In this document: positions 1-9,006 of the stretch, in pieces
How positions within the stretch are numbered: position 1 is the first letter of the stretch
Layout of the letters: each line of letters starts with the position of its first letter
Position numbers and translations under genes: made by a program
From: Pontivivens ytuae
GTDB taxonomy: Bacteria; Pseudomonadota; Alphaproteobacteria; Rhodobacterales; Rhodobacteraceae
Reading direction: 5' to 3'
DNA length: 64,000 bases
NCBI RefSeq assembly: GCF_015679265.1
Contig: NZ_CP064942.1
Span: forward strand, 3,142,001-3,206,000
Notes under the pieces: generated by a model
The model's input: the letters and a program-made list of their open reading frames with translations, nothing else
Database searches by the model: none
What the model was told of the DNA's origin: nothing

Positions 1-268
1 CCACCGCCCCCAGCGCATCGGCAAACGCGACCCCGGCGACCAGCACGGCGCCTGCCGCCTCGATCAGCGGCGTCTCCGGCGCAAGCACCAGTGCTGCCTC
101 CAGATCGGGTCCGGGCGCGTGCAGGATGAGCCCGGCCTCTACGCCCTCACCCGCCGCCCGGCACGCCTCCGCAAAGGGATCGGCGGCCAGCCGCGCGCGC
201 ATCAGTGGCGGCAGCGACAGGTCTGGGGCAGGGGCGGCGTGCAGCACCGGCTCAGCCCGCCCCGCCAT
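1..268 (-). CDS. Biotin/lipoate--protein ligase-like protein, N-terminal part
   Basis: The reading frame opens at ATG 268 and runs off the left edge of the window; 89 codons are visible. The N-terminus contains an LSLPPLMRARLAADPFAEAC stretch followed by an alternating hydrophobic region typical of the start of DUF4444-type biotin/lipoate ligase-like proteins, which often sit beside a DUF6494 gene in Rhodobacterales. It overlaps the end of the DUF6494 gene by 17 bases, so the two are probably translationally coupled and part of the operon led by the ferredoxin-like gene. The catalytic domain lies outside the window, so the family call rests on the N-terminus and context. A role in cofactor attachment for the formate dehydrogenase locus is inference. 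Confidence 0.6.
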   Translation of the reverse strand, partial: MAGRAEPVLHAAPAPDLSLPPLMRARLAADPFAEACRAAGEGVEAGLILHAPGPDLEAALVLAPETPLIEAAGAVLVAGVAFADALGAV

Positions 269-467
269 CCGTGGCGATCTCGCCGGTCACCTCGTGGTTC
301 AAATCCACGCCCTCGGCTGTCAGCACCATGCGCAGCTTGAGCGGCCCTGCGGGCAGGGAGCCCGCCTCCCGCGCGTCGCGCACCGCCTCCTCGATCGCCT
401 GCTGGGAGGTCACGCCCACCTGCTTGAGGAACTTGCGCATGGACATGTTGAAGCTGTCGTCGGTCAT
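252..467 (-). CDS. DUF6494 family small protein
   Basis: A 71-residue protein starting MTDDSFNMSMRKFLKQVGVT. It has the short helical N-terminus and the later LRMVLTAEGVDLNHEVTGEI segment that I associate with DUF6494, a small uncharacterised alphaproteobacterial family found near formate dehydrogenase accessory genes. It has no membrane segment and no cysteines. It lies 9 bases downstream of the iron-sulfur protein and overlaps the next gene, which fits a three-gene minus-strand operon. Function is unknown; a chaperone or assembly role for the neighbouring dehydrogenase is only a guess. Confidence 0.75.
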   Translation of the reverse strand: MTDDSFNMSMRKFLKQVGVTSQQAIEEAVRDAREAGSLPAGPLKLRMVLTAEGVDLNHEVTGEIATDGGAG

Positions 468-476
468 GGGACCCTC

Positions 477-2372
477 TCAGTGCAGTTTGGGGGGCGGGGC
501 GTAGTCGTCGGCGGTGCGGGGGCGCGGACGCTCCCCTGCGGCGAAGGGGCTGCCCTCGGCGTGGTACTGCGCCTTCACCCGGCAGGTGTCGCACATGCGG
601 ATCAGGCGCACGCGGTCGGAATTCGCGAACATCGAGTGGCCTTCGAGCTGCTCCGCGATCCGGTCGATGGTGGACTTCACGCCGAAGAGCTTGCCGCACT
701 CGGTACACTCCGCCGGCTCCTCTGCATTCAGGATCCGCCAGTCGAGGGCGGCGGGCGTCGTGTCCATCCGCGGGGTCAGCGCGATGGCGTTCTCCGGGCA
801 GGTGGAGGTGCAGATGCCGCATTGCAGGCAGGCATCCTCCTGGAACCGCAGCTCGGGCCGGTCCGGATTGTCGCCGAGTGCCCCGGACGGGCAGAGCGAG
901 ACGCAGGCAAGGCAGAGCGTGCAGGCATCGGTGTTGACCTCGACCGTGCCGTAGGGCGCACCGGCGGGCAGGGGCTGTACCACCTCGCCGATCAGCGCTC
1001 GGGCCGCGAGGCGCGTCGCGTCCCGCCGGGCGCCGAGGGCGAGCACCGGCGCGGGCGGCGTGGGGGCCGGGCCGTCGCGGAGCGCGGCCTCGAACGCATC
1101 GGGGTCGGCGACGTCGAGCAGGCGAACCTCGGCGCCGAGCGCGCGGGCGAGCTCCGCCTGATCCTCCAGCGCCGCGCGGTCCGTGTGCGGCGTCATCAGG
1201 ATGTCCACAGCAGCAAAGCCCGCGGAGCAGGCCACCGCCATCTCCGCATGGCCGAAACTGCCGAGCGCGCCGACCTCGAGCGGTACCGAATCGGCGGACA
1301 GTCCACGACCGTAGCGGGCCGAGAGCGCAATCATCTCCAGGCCGTGCTCCCGATCGTGGATTAGCAGGCGCGGTGCGTCCGTGGACGCTTTTCGCCAACC
1401 CTCGGCCAGCGCCGTGATCTGGGCAAAGACGCCCTGCGGCGCCGGATCGTCATAGGAGATCGCGCCGGACGGGCACGCCGCCGAGCACGCCCCGCAGCCC
1501 GCGCAGATCAGCGGATCGATCGTGACATGCTCGCCATCCGGCGTCAGCGCCCCGGTTGGGCACAGGTCCAGGCAGCGCGTGCATCCGCTCTGCGACGCCC
1601 GCGAATGGGCGCAGAGCGCGGTGTCGAGCCGCACATGCAGCGGCTTCTCGAAGGTGCCGACCAGTTGCAGCGCCTCGGCCACCAGCCGCGCCACCGCGAT
1701 TGGGTCGCGCGGATCGGCCCGCAGATAGCCGTCGCGCTTGTGATCGGCGGGAAAGAGCGGGCCGTCGCCGCGCAGATCCACGATCACGTCGCAGGAGCTG
1801 CGCGCGCCGTCCCGCGCCTGCGAGAACGCGAGCGTGCCGCGCGCTGCGGCATCCACCGCGCGAAACCCGTCGATGGTCACGTCGAACCGGCCGAGGCCGC
1901 CGCTCGCCTGCCGCAACCGTCCCTGGATCAGGTCGTACTCCGCAGGCGGAAGCGCCGGGGCCACGCCCTCCGGCACCAGGCACGTTACCGGCAGATGCGC
2001 GCCGAGCTGTGCCGCGGCCTCCAGCGCGGTCTCGTCCCGGCCCAGCACCATGCAGACCCCCTCGGAGGTCACATCGATCACGCCGGGCCCGGCCATCGGC
2101 CGTTCCGCCGCCGCGATCAGGGCGGCGATCTTCGGCAAGGCGTGCTCGGCCTCGTCCGACCACAGCGCGAGGGTGCGGATCTCGAGCGCCGTGCGCCCGG
2201 CCTCGGCAAAGGCTTCGACGCCATCGGCGCAGAGCACCAGCCCCTCCGGCGCGGTTCCGTCACACACCCGCTGGGGCATCACGACGACCTCGCGCTCCAG
2301 CGTTTTCCGCAAGGCATCTGCCAGCGCGGCGGACATGCCGACACAGGGACACAGGATGATCGGCTGGCTCAT
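477..2372 (-). CDS. 4Fe-4S ferredoxin-type protein of the formate dehydrogenase locus
   Basis: A 631-residue soluble protein. The first ~260 residues lack cysteine clusters apart from an early CPCVG. Two pairs of CxxCxxxCP-type motifs follow: one near residues 265-310 (CTRCLDLCP and CAGCGACSAACP) and one near 490-540 (CTLCLACVSLCP and CLQCGICTSTCP). A C-terminal CxxC pair follows (CTECG and CDTCR). This predicts up to four 4Fe-4S clusters plus a metal site. Such proteins accompany DUF3305/DUF3306 and TorD-like genes next to membrane-bound formate dehydrogenases, where they probably help electron transfer or cofactor insertion. It is divergent from DUF3305 with an 87-base gap and leads the minus-strand operon. 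Family assignment is secure; the exact role is inferred from context. Confidence 0.85.
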   Translation of the reverse strand: MSQPIILCPCVGMSAALADALRKTLEREVVVMPQRVCDGTAPEGLVLCADGVEAFAEAGRTALEIRTLALWSDEAEHALPKIAALIAAAERPMAGPGVIDVTSEGVCMVLGRDETALEAAAQLGAHLPVTCLVPEGVAPALPPAEYDLIQGRLRQASGGLGRFDVTIDGFRAVDAAARGTLAFSQARDGARSSCDVIVDLRGDGPLFPADHKRDGYLRADPRDPIAVARLVAEALQLVGTFEKPLHVRLDTALCAHSRASQSGCTRCLDLCPTGALTPDGEHVTIDPLICAGCGACSAACPSGAISYDDPAPQGVFAQITALAEGWRKASTDAPRLLIHDREHGLEMIALSARYGRGLSADSVPLEVGALGSFGHAEMAVACSAGFAAVDILMTPHTDRAALEDQAELARALGAEVRLLDVADPDAFEAALRDGPAPTPPAPVLALGARRDATRLAARALIGEVVQPLPAGAPYGTVEVNTDACTLCLACVSLCPSGALGDNPDRPELRFQEDACLQCGICTSTCPENAIALTPRMDTTPAALDWRILNAEEPAECTECGKLFGVKSTIDRIAEQLEGHSMFANSDRVRLIRMCDTCRVKAQYHAEGSPFAAGERPRPRTADDYAPPPKLH

Positions 2373-2459
2373 GAGCTCCCTTTCGCGCCCGCATCTTGCG
2401 GCGGACGTCGCGACATACTCTTATACGGGTCAGCAGTACTGTAAAGGAACGGAAAGCGC
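2373..2459. promoter_or_regulatory. Divergent promoter region of the formate dehydrogenase locus
   Basis: This 87-base gap separates the minus-strand iron-sulfur operon from the plus-strand DUF3305 operon and is AT-richer than its surroundings. On the minus strand a TTTACA box is followed by TATAAG and AGAGTAT, which could form a -35/-10 pair with imperfect spacing. It must hold both start sites, but I see no recognisable operator. Confidence 0.35.
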
Positions 2460-3005
2460 GTGTCCGACCATCCTGCGGAAGAAAGCCTGCCCGTCGGCGT
2501 CGTCGTCCGCCGTCGCCCCGGTGCGACGCGCTGGGCGAAGTGGTCGTGGCGGCCCGTCGCCCTTCTCCCCGGCGCCGGACCGGCGGAGTGGAAGGAGCTG
2601 CGGCGCGAGGGCGAGGTGGTGGACTTCCACGCCGGCACGTTGCCCCTCACCGTCCATCGCAAGGAGACGGGCGCCTATCTCGAAGCGCTCAGCGCCCGGC
2701 CACCGTCCGCGTTCGTCGTGCTGCGGCCGGGGGCGGAGCGGCCGGTCCTGCACCTCGTGACCGCCTCGCCGTTCCTCGCACAGGACCACCTCGACGCCGG
2801 TGACGAGATCGTGGAGCGGCTGGAGATGCCGCCCGCGCTGACCGCCTGGCTCGCCGATTTCGTCGACCGCCACCATGTCGAGGAGCGATTCCGCAAGCGG
2901 CGCCGGGACGAAGTGGATACCGAGCTCGTCGAGGATGGCCGCGGCGACCCGCGCATCCGGCAGGCCGCCGATGTCTACCGCAGCCCGGCGGGGCGGAAGC
3001 GATGA
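2460..3005 (+). CDS. DUF3305 domain-containing protein
   Basis: A 181-residue protein with a GTG start preceded by AAGGAACGG. The N-terminal PVGVVVRRRPGATRWAKWSW segment and the later LSARPPSAFVVLRPG region match DUF3305. DUF3305 is a soluble family almost always encoded directly before a DUF3306 gene beside formate dehydrogenase genes. The last 60 residues are rich in Arg, Glu and Asp. The stop overlaps the start of the DUF3306 gene by 4 bases, so the two are coupled. No catalytic residues can be named. A role in dehydrogenase maturation is inferred from the conserved neighbourhood. Confidence 0.8.
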   Translation: MSDHPAEESLPVGVVVRRRPGATRWAKWSWRPVALLPGAGPAEWKELRREGEVVDFHAGTLPLTVHRKETGAYLEALSARPPSAFVVLRPGAERPVLHLVTASPFLAQDHLDAGDEIVERLEMPPALTAWLADFVDRHHVEERFRKRRRDEVDTELVEDGRGDPRIRQAADVYRSPAGRKR

Positions 3006-3565
3006 GCGACGATTTCGCCAGCCGCTGGTCCCGCCGCAAGGCCGCCGTCGCCGCGCAGGAGGCGGCCGAAAGCGCCGCCGAGGCGGAGCAGACCCGTGAG
3101 GCCGAGGCCGCGGAGAAGACCGATGAGGAGCTGCTGGAGGAGCTGGGCCTGCCCGACCCCGACACGCTCGCGCCCGGCGACGACGTGACCGCCTTCCTCA
3201 AGGAGGCCGTGCCCGAGCGCCTGCGCCGCCGCGCCCTGCGCCGCCTGTGGCGCCTCAACCCGACACTCGCCAACGTGGACGGGCTGGTGGACTATGGCGG
3301 CGACTTCACCGATGCCGCGACCGTGCCTGACACGATCGCCACCGCCTACCAGATCGGCAGGGGCATCTTCGCCAAGCTGGCGGAGGAGGAGCCGAAGCCT
3401 GCCGAGACGGCCGAGCCTGCATCCCAGACCGAAGCCGATCCCGGAGAGGATCCGCCCACGATCGAACAGGCGGCACCCGCCGCACCGGAGCCGGTTGAGG
3501 ACGCCACCGCCGAAGCGGAGCCGGCACCACCGCCTTCCCGCATGACCTTCCGCTTCGAGAACTGA
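3002..3565 (+). CDS. DUF3306 domain-containing protein
   Basis: A 187-residue protein beginning MSDDFASRWSRRKAAV, the usual FLxRWSRRK opening of DUF3306. A charged coiled-coil-like stretch spans about residues 10-45. The conserved core FLKEAVPERLRRRALRRLWR leads into NPTLANVDGLVDYGGDFTD at about 65-105. The last 70 residues are a low-complexity Glu/Pro/Ala tail. It overlaps DUF3305 by 4 bases. The family always travels with formate dehydrogenase accessory genes; its biochemical role is not known. Confidence 0.82.
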   Translation: MSDDFASRWSRRKAAVAAQEAAESAAEAEQTREAEAAEKTDEELLEELGLPDPDTLAPGDDVTAFLKEAVPERLRRRALRRLWRLNPTLANVDGLVDYGGDFTDAATVPDTIATAYQIGRGIFAKLAEEEPKPAETAEPASQTEADPGEDPPTIEQAAPAAPEPVEDATAEAEPAPPPSRMTFRFEN

Positions 3566-3597
3566 CGTTCGCCTCACTGACGGCCGCCCGCCGCGCG

Positions 3598-4449
3598 ATG
3601 AAGGCCGCAGGCCTTCCGCAGGACATGATCGTCGAGCGCCTGTCCGCGTTCAGAACCGGCACGGCGTTCACGCTGAAGCGCGGCGCGCCTGACGCCATGG
3701 CGCTTGGCGCCACCCGTGTTGGCGGCGCGCCGGATCTGCCGGCGGACGTGAGCTGGCCCGTGCGGCCCGGCTACGACATGGAGAGGGTCGGTATCGGTGG
3801 CGCCGCGTCGGACGAGGTCTGCCAGTCCCCAGCCCGCTGTGCTTCATCGCGCAGATCGACCTTGCCACGCTTCCCGCTCGACCACCGGAACTGCCCACTG
3901 AGGGGATGCTCAGCTACTTCTACGACGCGGTGGCGCAGCCCTGGGGTGCTGTGCCGCGGACACGGTCGGAAGTGTCCTTATCTGGACGCCGCCCGGAGCG
4001 GAGCTCACCCGCTGTGACGCGCCGGTCATCCCCGGTCCCTTCGATGAGCCGGAGCCACCGTTCACGCCGTGTGCCGCCTCGGGCGTGCCGGCCGTCTTCC
4101 CGCCGCCGCCCGACGAGGTCGATGGATGGCCCCGCCCGCCAGATCCCTATGCGGACTGGCACACGGCCGAGCTCGTGCGCATCGACCCGCGCGGGTTCGC
4201 GCCCCTCCACCGTGTGGGCGGCCATCCCGTGCTGATCGAGGGCGAGATGGGCAGTGATCTCGCTAAGCAGCGCGAGGCGCTGACCGACGAGGCCGCACGC
4301 GGCGACTGGATCCTGTTGCTCCAGGTCGGTTCCGATGACGAACCCGGTTTCAGTGGGGGGATTGGGGCCATCTGAGCGTCTGGATCGACGGCGGCGACCT
4401 CGCTGCCCGGCGGTTCGACCGGGCGCTTACCATGCTGCAGTGCAGCTAG
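3598..4449 (+). pseudogene. DUF1963 (YwqG-like) gene disrupted by at least three frameshifts
   Basis: Pieces of one DUF1963 protein are spread over all three plus frames. The N-terminal part (3598 to about 3800) has RVGGAPDLPADVSWP. A second frame from 3837 reads LCFIAQIDLATLPARPPELP and then LSYFYDAVAQPWG. A third frame from about 3950 reads the middle section through WILLLQVGSDDEPGF (to about 4350). The last frame gives GDWGHLSVWIDGGDLAARRF and the C-terminus to the stop at 4447-4449. The last shift fits loss of one base near 4352. It lies between the DUF3306 and chaperone genes. The changes could be real decay or sequencing error in a GC-rich tract; three separate shifts favour decay. Confidence 0.8.
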
Positions 4450-4616
4450 GCCGACGCCACTCCCAGACCCTCCGACTTAAGTCGTAAGTGCCCGGTTTTC
4501 CTTGAGTGGGCGCCCATCGGTATGTCAGGCTCCGATTGCGGCATCGTGGCATCTTGAAACCAACGCTGTCGTGACAGACCGCCGCGAAAGCCGGCGGACG
4601 ACCAAGGGAGGGGCAT

Positions 4617-5219
4617 TTGTCCCACGTTGCCGACGAGGATCTGCTGCGCGCGGATCTCTACGATTTCCTGGGTGCATTGCTGTCCCATGCGCCGGACCGC
4701 GCCTTGCTGGAGCGCGCGGCCGCACTTGGGGGTGGAGCAGGGGCGCTGGGCGACGCGGTCGCCGCTCTGGCCCGAGTCGCGCAGTGCATGACCCCGGCCG
4801 AGGCGGAGCGCGAATACACCGCCCTCTTCATCGGCCTCGGCCGTGGCGAGCTGTTGCCCTATGCGAGTTTCTACCTCACCGGCTTTCTCAACGAGAAGCC
4901 ATTGGCCGAGCTGCGCGGCGACATGGCCCGGCTCGCCGTCGCGCGGACGCCGAACGTCTTCGAGCCCGAGGACAACATCGCGAGCTTGATGGAGATCATG
5001 GCGGGCCTGATCCGCGGCCGCTTTGCTGCCGAAGGGCAGGCGCTGGAGGTGCAGCGGCACTTCTTCGACACGCATATCGCGCGCTGGGCCCCGCATTTCT
5101 TCGCCGATCTGGAAGGGGCGCAGAGCTCCGTCCTCTACGCCCTTGTGGGCACGATCGGCCGCGTATTCATGGAGATCGAGGCCGAGGGCTTCCGCCTGAT
5201 GGGCGCGCCCGCAGCCTGA
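4617..5219 (+). CDS. TorD/DmsD-family molecular chaperone for formate dehydrogenase
   Basis: A 200-residue, all-helical protein with a TTG start eight bases after a strong AAGGGAGGGG ribosome-binding site. It shows the TorD family layout: an N-terminal RADLYDFLGALLSHAP helix, the EREYTALFIGLGRGELLPYA motif near residues 62-82 (equivalent to the family's E-Y-T-x-L-F-x-G block), EPEDNIASLMEIMAGLI near 120, and a C-terminal FFADLEGAQSSVLYALVGTI helix. TorD-type chaperones bind the Tat signal of molybdoenzyme catalytic subunits and hold them for cofactor insertion. The gene is just upstream of two Tat-signal genes, including the alpha subunit, so this client is the likely one. Confidence 0.87.
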   Translation: MSHVADEDLLRADLYDFLGALLSHAPDRALLERAAALGGGAGALGDAVAALARVAQCMTPAEAEREYTALFIGLGRGELLPYASFYLTGFLNEKPLAELRGDMARLAVARTPNVFEPEDNIASLMEIMAGLIRGRFAAEGQALEVQRHFFDTHIARWAPHFFADLEGAQSSVLYALVGTIGRVFMEIEAEGFRLMGAPAA

Positions 5220-5236
5220 TGCGAAGGAGAGAGACG

Positions 5237-5425
5237 ATGAGCGACACGCCAGAGACCGGACGCCGCAGCTTCCTGAAGCTCGCCGCCACCGCCCCCGTCG
5301 CCGCCGCGGCGACCGCCACCGGCACCGCCGCCGTGGCCGAGGAGACCACGACGCCGGACGACACGTCCGTGCGCATGGTCAAGACCGCGCATGTCGAGGC
5401 CTACCTCGCCTCCGCGCGCTTCTGA
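5237..5425 (+). CDS. Small Tat-signal protein of the formate dehydrogenase region (TIGR02811-like)
   Basis: A 62-residue protein that starts 17 bases after the chaperone gene with a GAAGGAGAGAG ribosome-binding site. Residues 8-16 are a twin-arginine motif (GRRSFLKLA) followed by an Ala/Thr-rich hydrophobic stretch to about residue 35 and a short mature part ending RMVKTAHVEAYLASARF. This matches the formate-dehydrogenase-region TAT target family, whose members are tiny and of unknown function. It may be a structural partner exported with the alpha subunit. Confidence 0.85.
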   Translation: MSDTPETGRRSFLKLAATAPVAAAATATGTAAVAEETTTPDDTSVRMVKTAHVEAYLASARF

Positions 5426-5506
5426 CGACATTTCGCGGGGCCGCCAAGGGTCCCGTGACCGAGCAAGACCGGGTCCTGCCATGACCCGACGCCAGGGAGA
5501 CCAACG

Positions 5507-8383
5507 ATGCTGAGGAAGAAGACAGGACGCACCACGCGCGCCACCGTGACCGCAGAGGCCCCGCGCAAGGGCGTCGACCGGCGAAGCTTCCTGAGGGGAT
5601 CGGGTCTCGCGATCGGCGGACTGGCCGCCATCGGCGCCGTCGGCGGCCGGGTCCAGAAGGCCGAGGCGGCCGGTGAGACCTTCCAGATCGGTGACATCAC
5701 GCAGGTGCGCACCGTCTGCACCCACTGCTCCGTCGGCTGCACGGTCGAGGCGGAGGTGCAGAACGGCGTCTGGACCGGGCAGGAACCCGGCTGGGACAGC
5801 CCCTTCAACATGGGCGCCCATTGCGCGAAGGGCGCCTCGGTTCGCGAGCACGCCCATGGCGAGCGTCGCCTGAAGTATCCGATGGAGCTCGTGAACGGCG
5901 AATGGCAGCGCCGCTCCTGGGACGAGGCGATCGAGGCGGTCGGCAACAAGATGCTGGAGATCCGCGAGGAGAGCGGCCCCGACAGCGTCTACTGGCTGGG
6001 CTCCGCCAAGCACAACAACGAGCAAGCCTACCTCTTCCGCAAGTTCGCGGCCTACTGGGGCACGAACAACGTGGATCACCAGGCCCGCATCTGCCACTCC
6101 ACCACCGTGGCGGGGGTTGCGAACACATGGGGCTACGGCGCCATGACCAACTCCTACAACGACATCCACAACTCCCAGCTCATCTTCATCATCGGCGGCA
6201 ACCCGACCGAGGCGCACCCGGTCTCGATGCTGCACGTGCTGAAGGCGAAGGAGGAGAACAACGCGCCGCTCATCGTCTGCGACCCGCGCTTCACGCGCAC
6301 CGCGGCCCATGCCGACGAGTATGTCCGCCTGCGCCCCGGCACCGACGTGGCGCTGATCTGGGGCATCCTGTGGCACATCTTCGAGAACGGGTGGGAGGAC
6401 GAGGAGTTCATCCGCACCCGCGTCTGGGGCATGGACCAGATCCGCGAGGAGGTCGCCAACTGGACGCCCGAGGAGACGGAGCGTGTCACCGGCGTGCCCG
6501 GCCCGCAGCTCGAGCGCGTCGCCCGCCTGATGAGCGAGCATAAGCCCGGGACCGTGATCTGGTGCATGGGCGGCACGCAGCACACCAACGGCAACAACAA
6601 TACCCGCGCCTACTGCGTGCTGCAGCTCGCGCTCGGCAACATGGGCGCCGCGGGTGGCGGCACCAACATCTTCCGCGGCCACGACAACGTGCAGGGCGCG
6701 ACGGACCTCGGCGTCCTCTCCCACACGCTGCCGGGCTACTACGGCCTCTCGACCGGCGCGTGGAGCCACTGGTCCCGCGTCTGGGAGGAGGATCAGGCCT
6801 GGCTCACCAGCCAGTTCGGCTCCCAGGAGCTGATGGAGAGCACGGGCATCCCCGTCTCCCGCTGGATCGACGGCGTGCTGGAGGATCCGGAGAACATGGA
6901 TCAGCCGGCGAACGTGCGGGCCATGGTCTTCTGGGGCCACGCCCCCAACTCGCAGACCCGTCTGCCGGACATGCGCCGCGCGATGGACGAGCTCGACCTG
7001 CTCGTTGTCATCGACCCGTTCCCGACCGTGACCGCAGTCCTGCAGGAGCGGGAGGAGGGCGTCTGGCTGCTGCCCGCTTCCACCCAGTTCGAGACGCGGG
7101 GCTCGGCCACCGCCTCCAACCGCTCGATCCAGTGGCGTGACCGGGTCGTCGAGCCGCTCTTCGAGAGCCTGCCCGACCACATCATCATGGCGAAGTTCGC
7201 GACCAAGTTCGGCTTCGCCGATCGCATCTTCCGCAACATCTCGATGGAAGGCCCCGACGAGCCGAATATCGAGGACATCACCCGCGAGTTCAATCGCGGC
7301 ATGTGGACGGTCGGCTATACGGGGCAGAGCCCGGAGCGGATCAAGGCCCACATGGCCAATCAGGCGAGCTTCGACCGCACGACGCTGCGCGCGGTCGGCG
7401 GCGAGGTGGACGGCGACTACTATGGGATGCCCTGGCCCTGCTGGGGCACGGCCGAGATGCGCCACCCCGGCACGCCCAACCTCTACGACATGTCGCATCC
7501 CGTCTCCGAAGGCGGCCTCACCTTCCGCGCCCGCTTCGGCGTTGAGCGGGATGGGGAGAACCTGCTGGCCGAGGGGGTCTACTCCAAGAACTCCGACATC
7601 CGCGACGGCTACCCCGAGTTCACCATGCAGATGCTCATGGATCTCGGCTGGGACGGTGAGCTGACAGCCGAGGAGCGCGCGACGATCGAGCGTGTCGCCG
7701 GCAGCGGCGATATCGGCGGCGTCAACTGGAAGACCGACCTTTCGGGCGGCATCCAGCGGGTGGCGATCGCCCATGAATGCGCACCCTTCGGCAACGCGAA
7801 GGCCCGCACCGTGGTCTGGACCTTCCCCGATCCGGTGCCGCTGCACCGCGAGCCGCTCTACACTCCACGGCGCGACCTGGTGGCAGACTACCCGACATAC
7901 GAGGACCGGCAGTTCTACCGCCTGCCGACGCTCTATGCCTCGATCCAGCGGACCGACTTCAGCACGGATTACCCGATCACGCTGACCTCCGGCCGTCTGG
8001 TGGAGTACGAGGGCGGCGGGGACGAGACCCGCTCCAACCCCTGGCTCGCCGAGCTCCAGCAGGACATGTTCGTCGAGATGAACCCGCGCGACGCCAACGA
8101 CACCGGCGTGGGCGAGGGCGACTGGGTCTGGGTCGAGGGACCGGAGGGCGGCCGCGTCCGCGTCAAGGCGCTCATCACCGAGCGTGTGGCGCCCGGCGTC
8201 GCCTTCATGCCGTTCCACTTCGGCGGCTGGTTCCAGGGCGAGGACCTCAGGTCGAAATACCCGACAGGCGCCGATCCATACGTGCTCGGCGAGAGCTGCA
8301 ACACCGCGCAGACCTATGGCTACGACAGCGTCACCCAGATGCAGGAGACGAAAGCCACCCTCTGCAAGATCACCGCAGCGTAA
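5507..8383 (+). CDS. fdhA: Formate dehydrogenase alpha (catalytic) subunit, Cys type
   Basis: A 958-residue molybdopterin oxidoreductase with a Tat signal (DRRSFLRGSG, residues 24-33), so the enzyme acts on the periplasmic side. The 4Fe-4S motif is C71xxC74xxxC78 with C106. The active site reads ARICHSTTVAG with C196 and H197, so the metal ligand is cysteine and not selenocysteine. The central region binds the bis-MGD cofactor (IIGGNPTEAHP). The C-terminal dinucleotide-binding domain has LTSGRLVEYEGGGDETRSNP and ends ATLCKITAA. Length is typical of Fdh3-type enzymes. It oxidises formate to CO2 and passes electrons to the beta subunit. It is followed after 12 bases by the beta subunit gene. 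Confidence 0.95.
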   Translation: MLRKKTGRTTRATVTAEAPRKGVDRRSFLRGSGLAIGGLAAIGAVGGRVQKAEAAGETFQIGDITQVRTVCTHCSVGCTVEAEVQNGVWTGQEPGWDSPFNMGAHCAKGASVREHAHGERRLKYPMELVNGEWQRRSWDEAIEAVGNKMLEIREESGPDSVYWLGSAKHNNEQAYLFRKFAAYWGTNNVDHQARICHSTTVAGVANTWGYGAMTNSYNDIHNSQLIFIIGGNPTEAHPVSMLHVLKAKEENNAPLIVCDPRFTRTAAHADEYVRLRPGTDVALIWGILWHIFENGWEDEEFIRTRVWGMDQIREEVANWTPEETERVTGVPGPQLERVARLMSEHKPGTVIWCMGGTQHTNGNNNTRAYCVLQLALGNMGAAGGGTNIFRGHDNVQGATDLGVLSHTLPGYYGLSTGAWSHWSRVWEEDQAWLTSQFGSQELMESTGIPVSRWIDGVLEDPENMDQPANVRAMVFWGHAPNSQTRLPDMRRAMDELDLLVVIDPFPTVTAVLQEREEGVWLLPASTQFETRGSATASNRSIQWRDRVVEPLFESLPDHIIMAKFATKFGFADRIFRNISMEGPDEPNIEDITREFNRGMWTVGYTGQSPERIKAHMANQASFDRTTLRAVGGEVDGDYYGMPWPCWGTAEMRHPGTPNLYDMSHPVSEGGLTFRARFGVERDGENLLAEGVYSKNSDIRDGYPEFTMQMLMDLGWDGELTAEERATIERVAGSGDIGGVNWKTDLSGGIQRVAIAHECAPFGNAKARTVVWTFPDPVPLHREPLYTPRRDLVADYPTYEDRQFYRLPTLYASIQRTDFSTDYPITLTSGRLVEYEGGGDETRSNPWLAELQQDMFVEMNPRDANDTGVGEGDWVWVEGPEGGRVRVKALITERVAPGVAFMPFHFGGWFQGEDLRSKYPTGADPYVLGESCNTAQTYGYDSVTQMQETKATLCKITAA

Positions 8384-8395
8384 GGAGACCGGATC

Positions 8396-8995
8396 ATGGC
8401 ACGCGCTAAATTCCTCTGCGACGCCGAACGCTGCATCGAGTGCAACGCCTGCGTCACCGCCTGCAAGAACGAGCACGAGGTGCCCTGGGGCATCAATCGC
8501 CGCAAGGTGATCACGCTCAACGACGGCAAGCCCGGCGAGCGGTCGATGTCGGTCGCCTGCATGCACTGCGCGGACGCGCCCTGCATGGCGGTCTGCCCGA
8601 CGGACTGCTTCTACCAGACCGAGGACGGGATCGTCCTGCACTCCAAGGATCTGTGCATCGGCTGCGGCTACTGCTTCTACGCATGCCCCTTCGGCGCGCC
8701 GCAGTACCCGCAGGCGGGCAACTTCGGCTCCCGCGGCAAGATGGACAAGTGCACCTATTGCGCCGGCGGGCCGGAGGAGAACGGCTCCGAAGCCGAGTTC
8801 GCCAAGTACGGCCGCAACCGGATCGCGGAGGGCAAGCTGCCGATCTGCGCCGAGATGTGCTCGACCAAGGCACTGCTCGCGGGCGACGGCGACGACATCT
8901 CCGAGATCTACCGCGAGCGGGTCGTGGCCCGTGGCTTCGGCTCCGGCGCCTGGGGCTGGGGCACGGCCTACGAGAAGCCGGGCGCGAGCCAGTAA
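8396..8995 (+). CDS. fdhB: Formate dehydrogenase beta (iron-sulfur) subunit
   Basis: A 199-residue four-cluster ferredoxin-type subunit. The cysteine blocks are CIECNACVTAC (residues 13-23), CMHCADAPCMAVCP (55-68), CIGCGYCFYACP (about 87-98) and a final set made by CTYC and CAEMC. This is the usual arrangement of DmsB/FdhB-like subunits that wire the catalytic subunit to the membrane cytochrome. It has no signal peptide, so it is probably exported with the alpha subunit by its Tat signal. The ribosome-binding site is AAGGAGA, and it is tightly spaced with both neighbours. Confidence 0.94.
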   Translation: MARAKFLCDAERCIECNACVTACKNEHEVPWGINRRKVITLNDGKPGERSMSVACMHCADAPCMAVCPTDCFYQTEDGIVLHSKDLCIGCGYCFYACPFGAPQYPQAGNFGSRGKMDKCTYCAGGPEENGSEAEFAKYGRNRIAEGKLPICAEMCSTKALLAGDGDDISEIYRERVVARGFGSGAWGWGTAYEKPGASQ

Positions 8996-9006
8996 GGGAG
9001 GGTGCC

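Noticed and set aside
6080-6110. Possible selenocysteine codon at the formate dehydrogenase active site
   Set aside because: The codon is TGC (Cys) in ARICHSTTVAG, so no Sec insertion element is needed.
5135-8641. A very long open frame on the minus strand opposite the formate dehydrogenase genes
   Set aside because: It mirrors the codon-position bias of the plus-strand genes, has no family pattern and no ribosome-binding site; fdhA on the other strand is certain.
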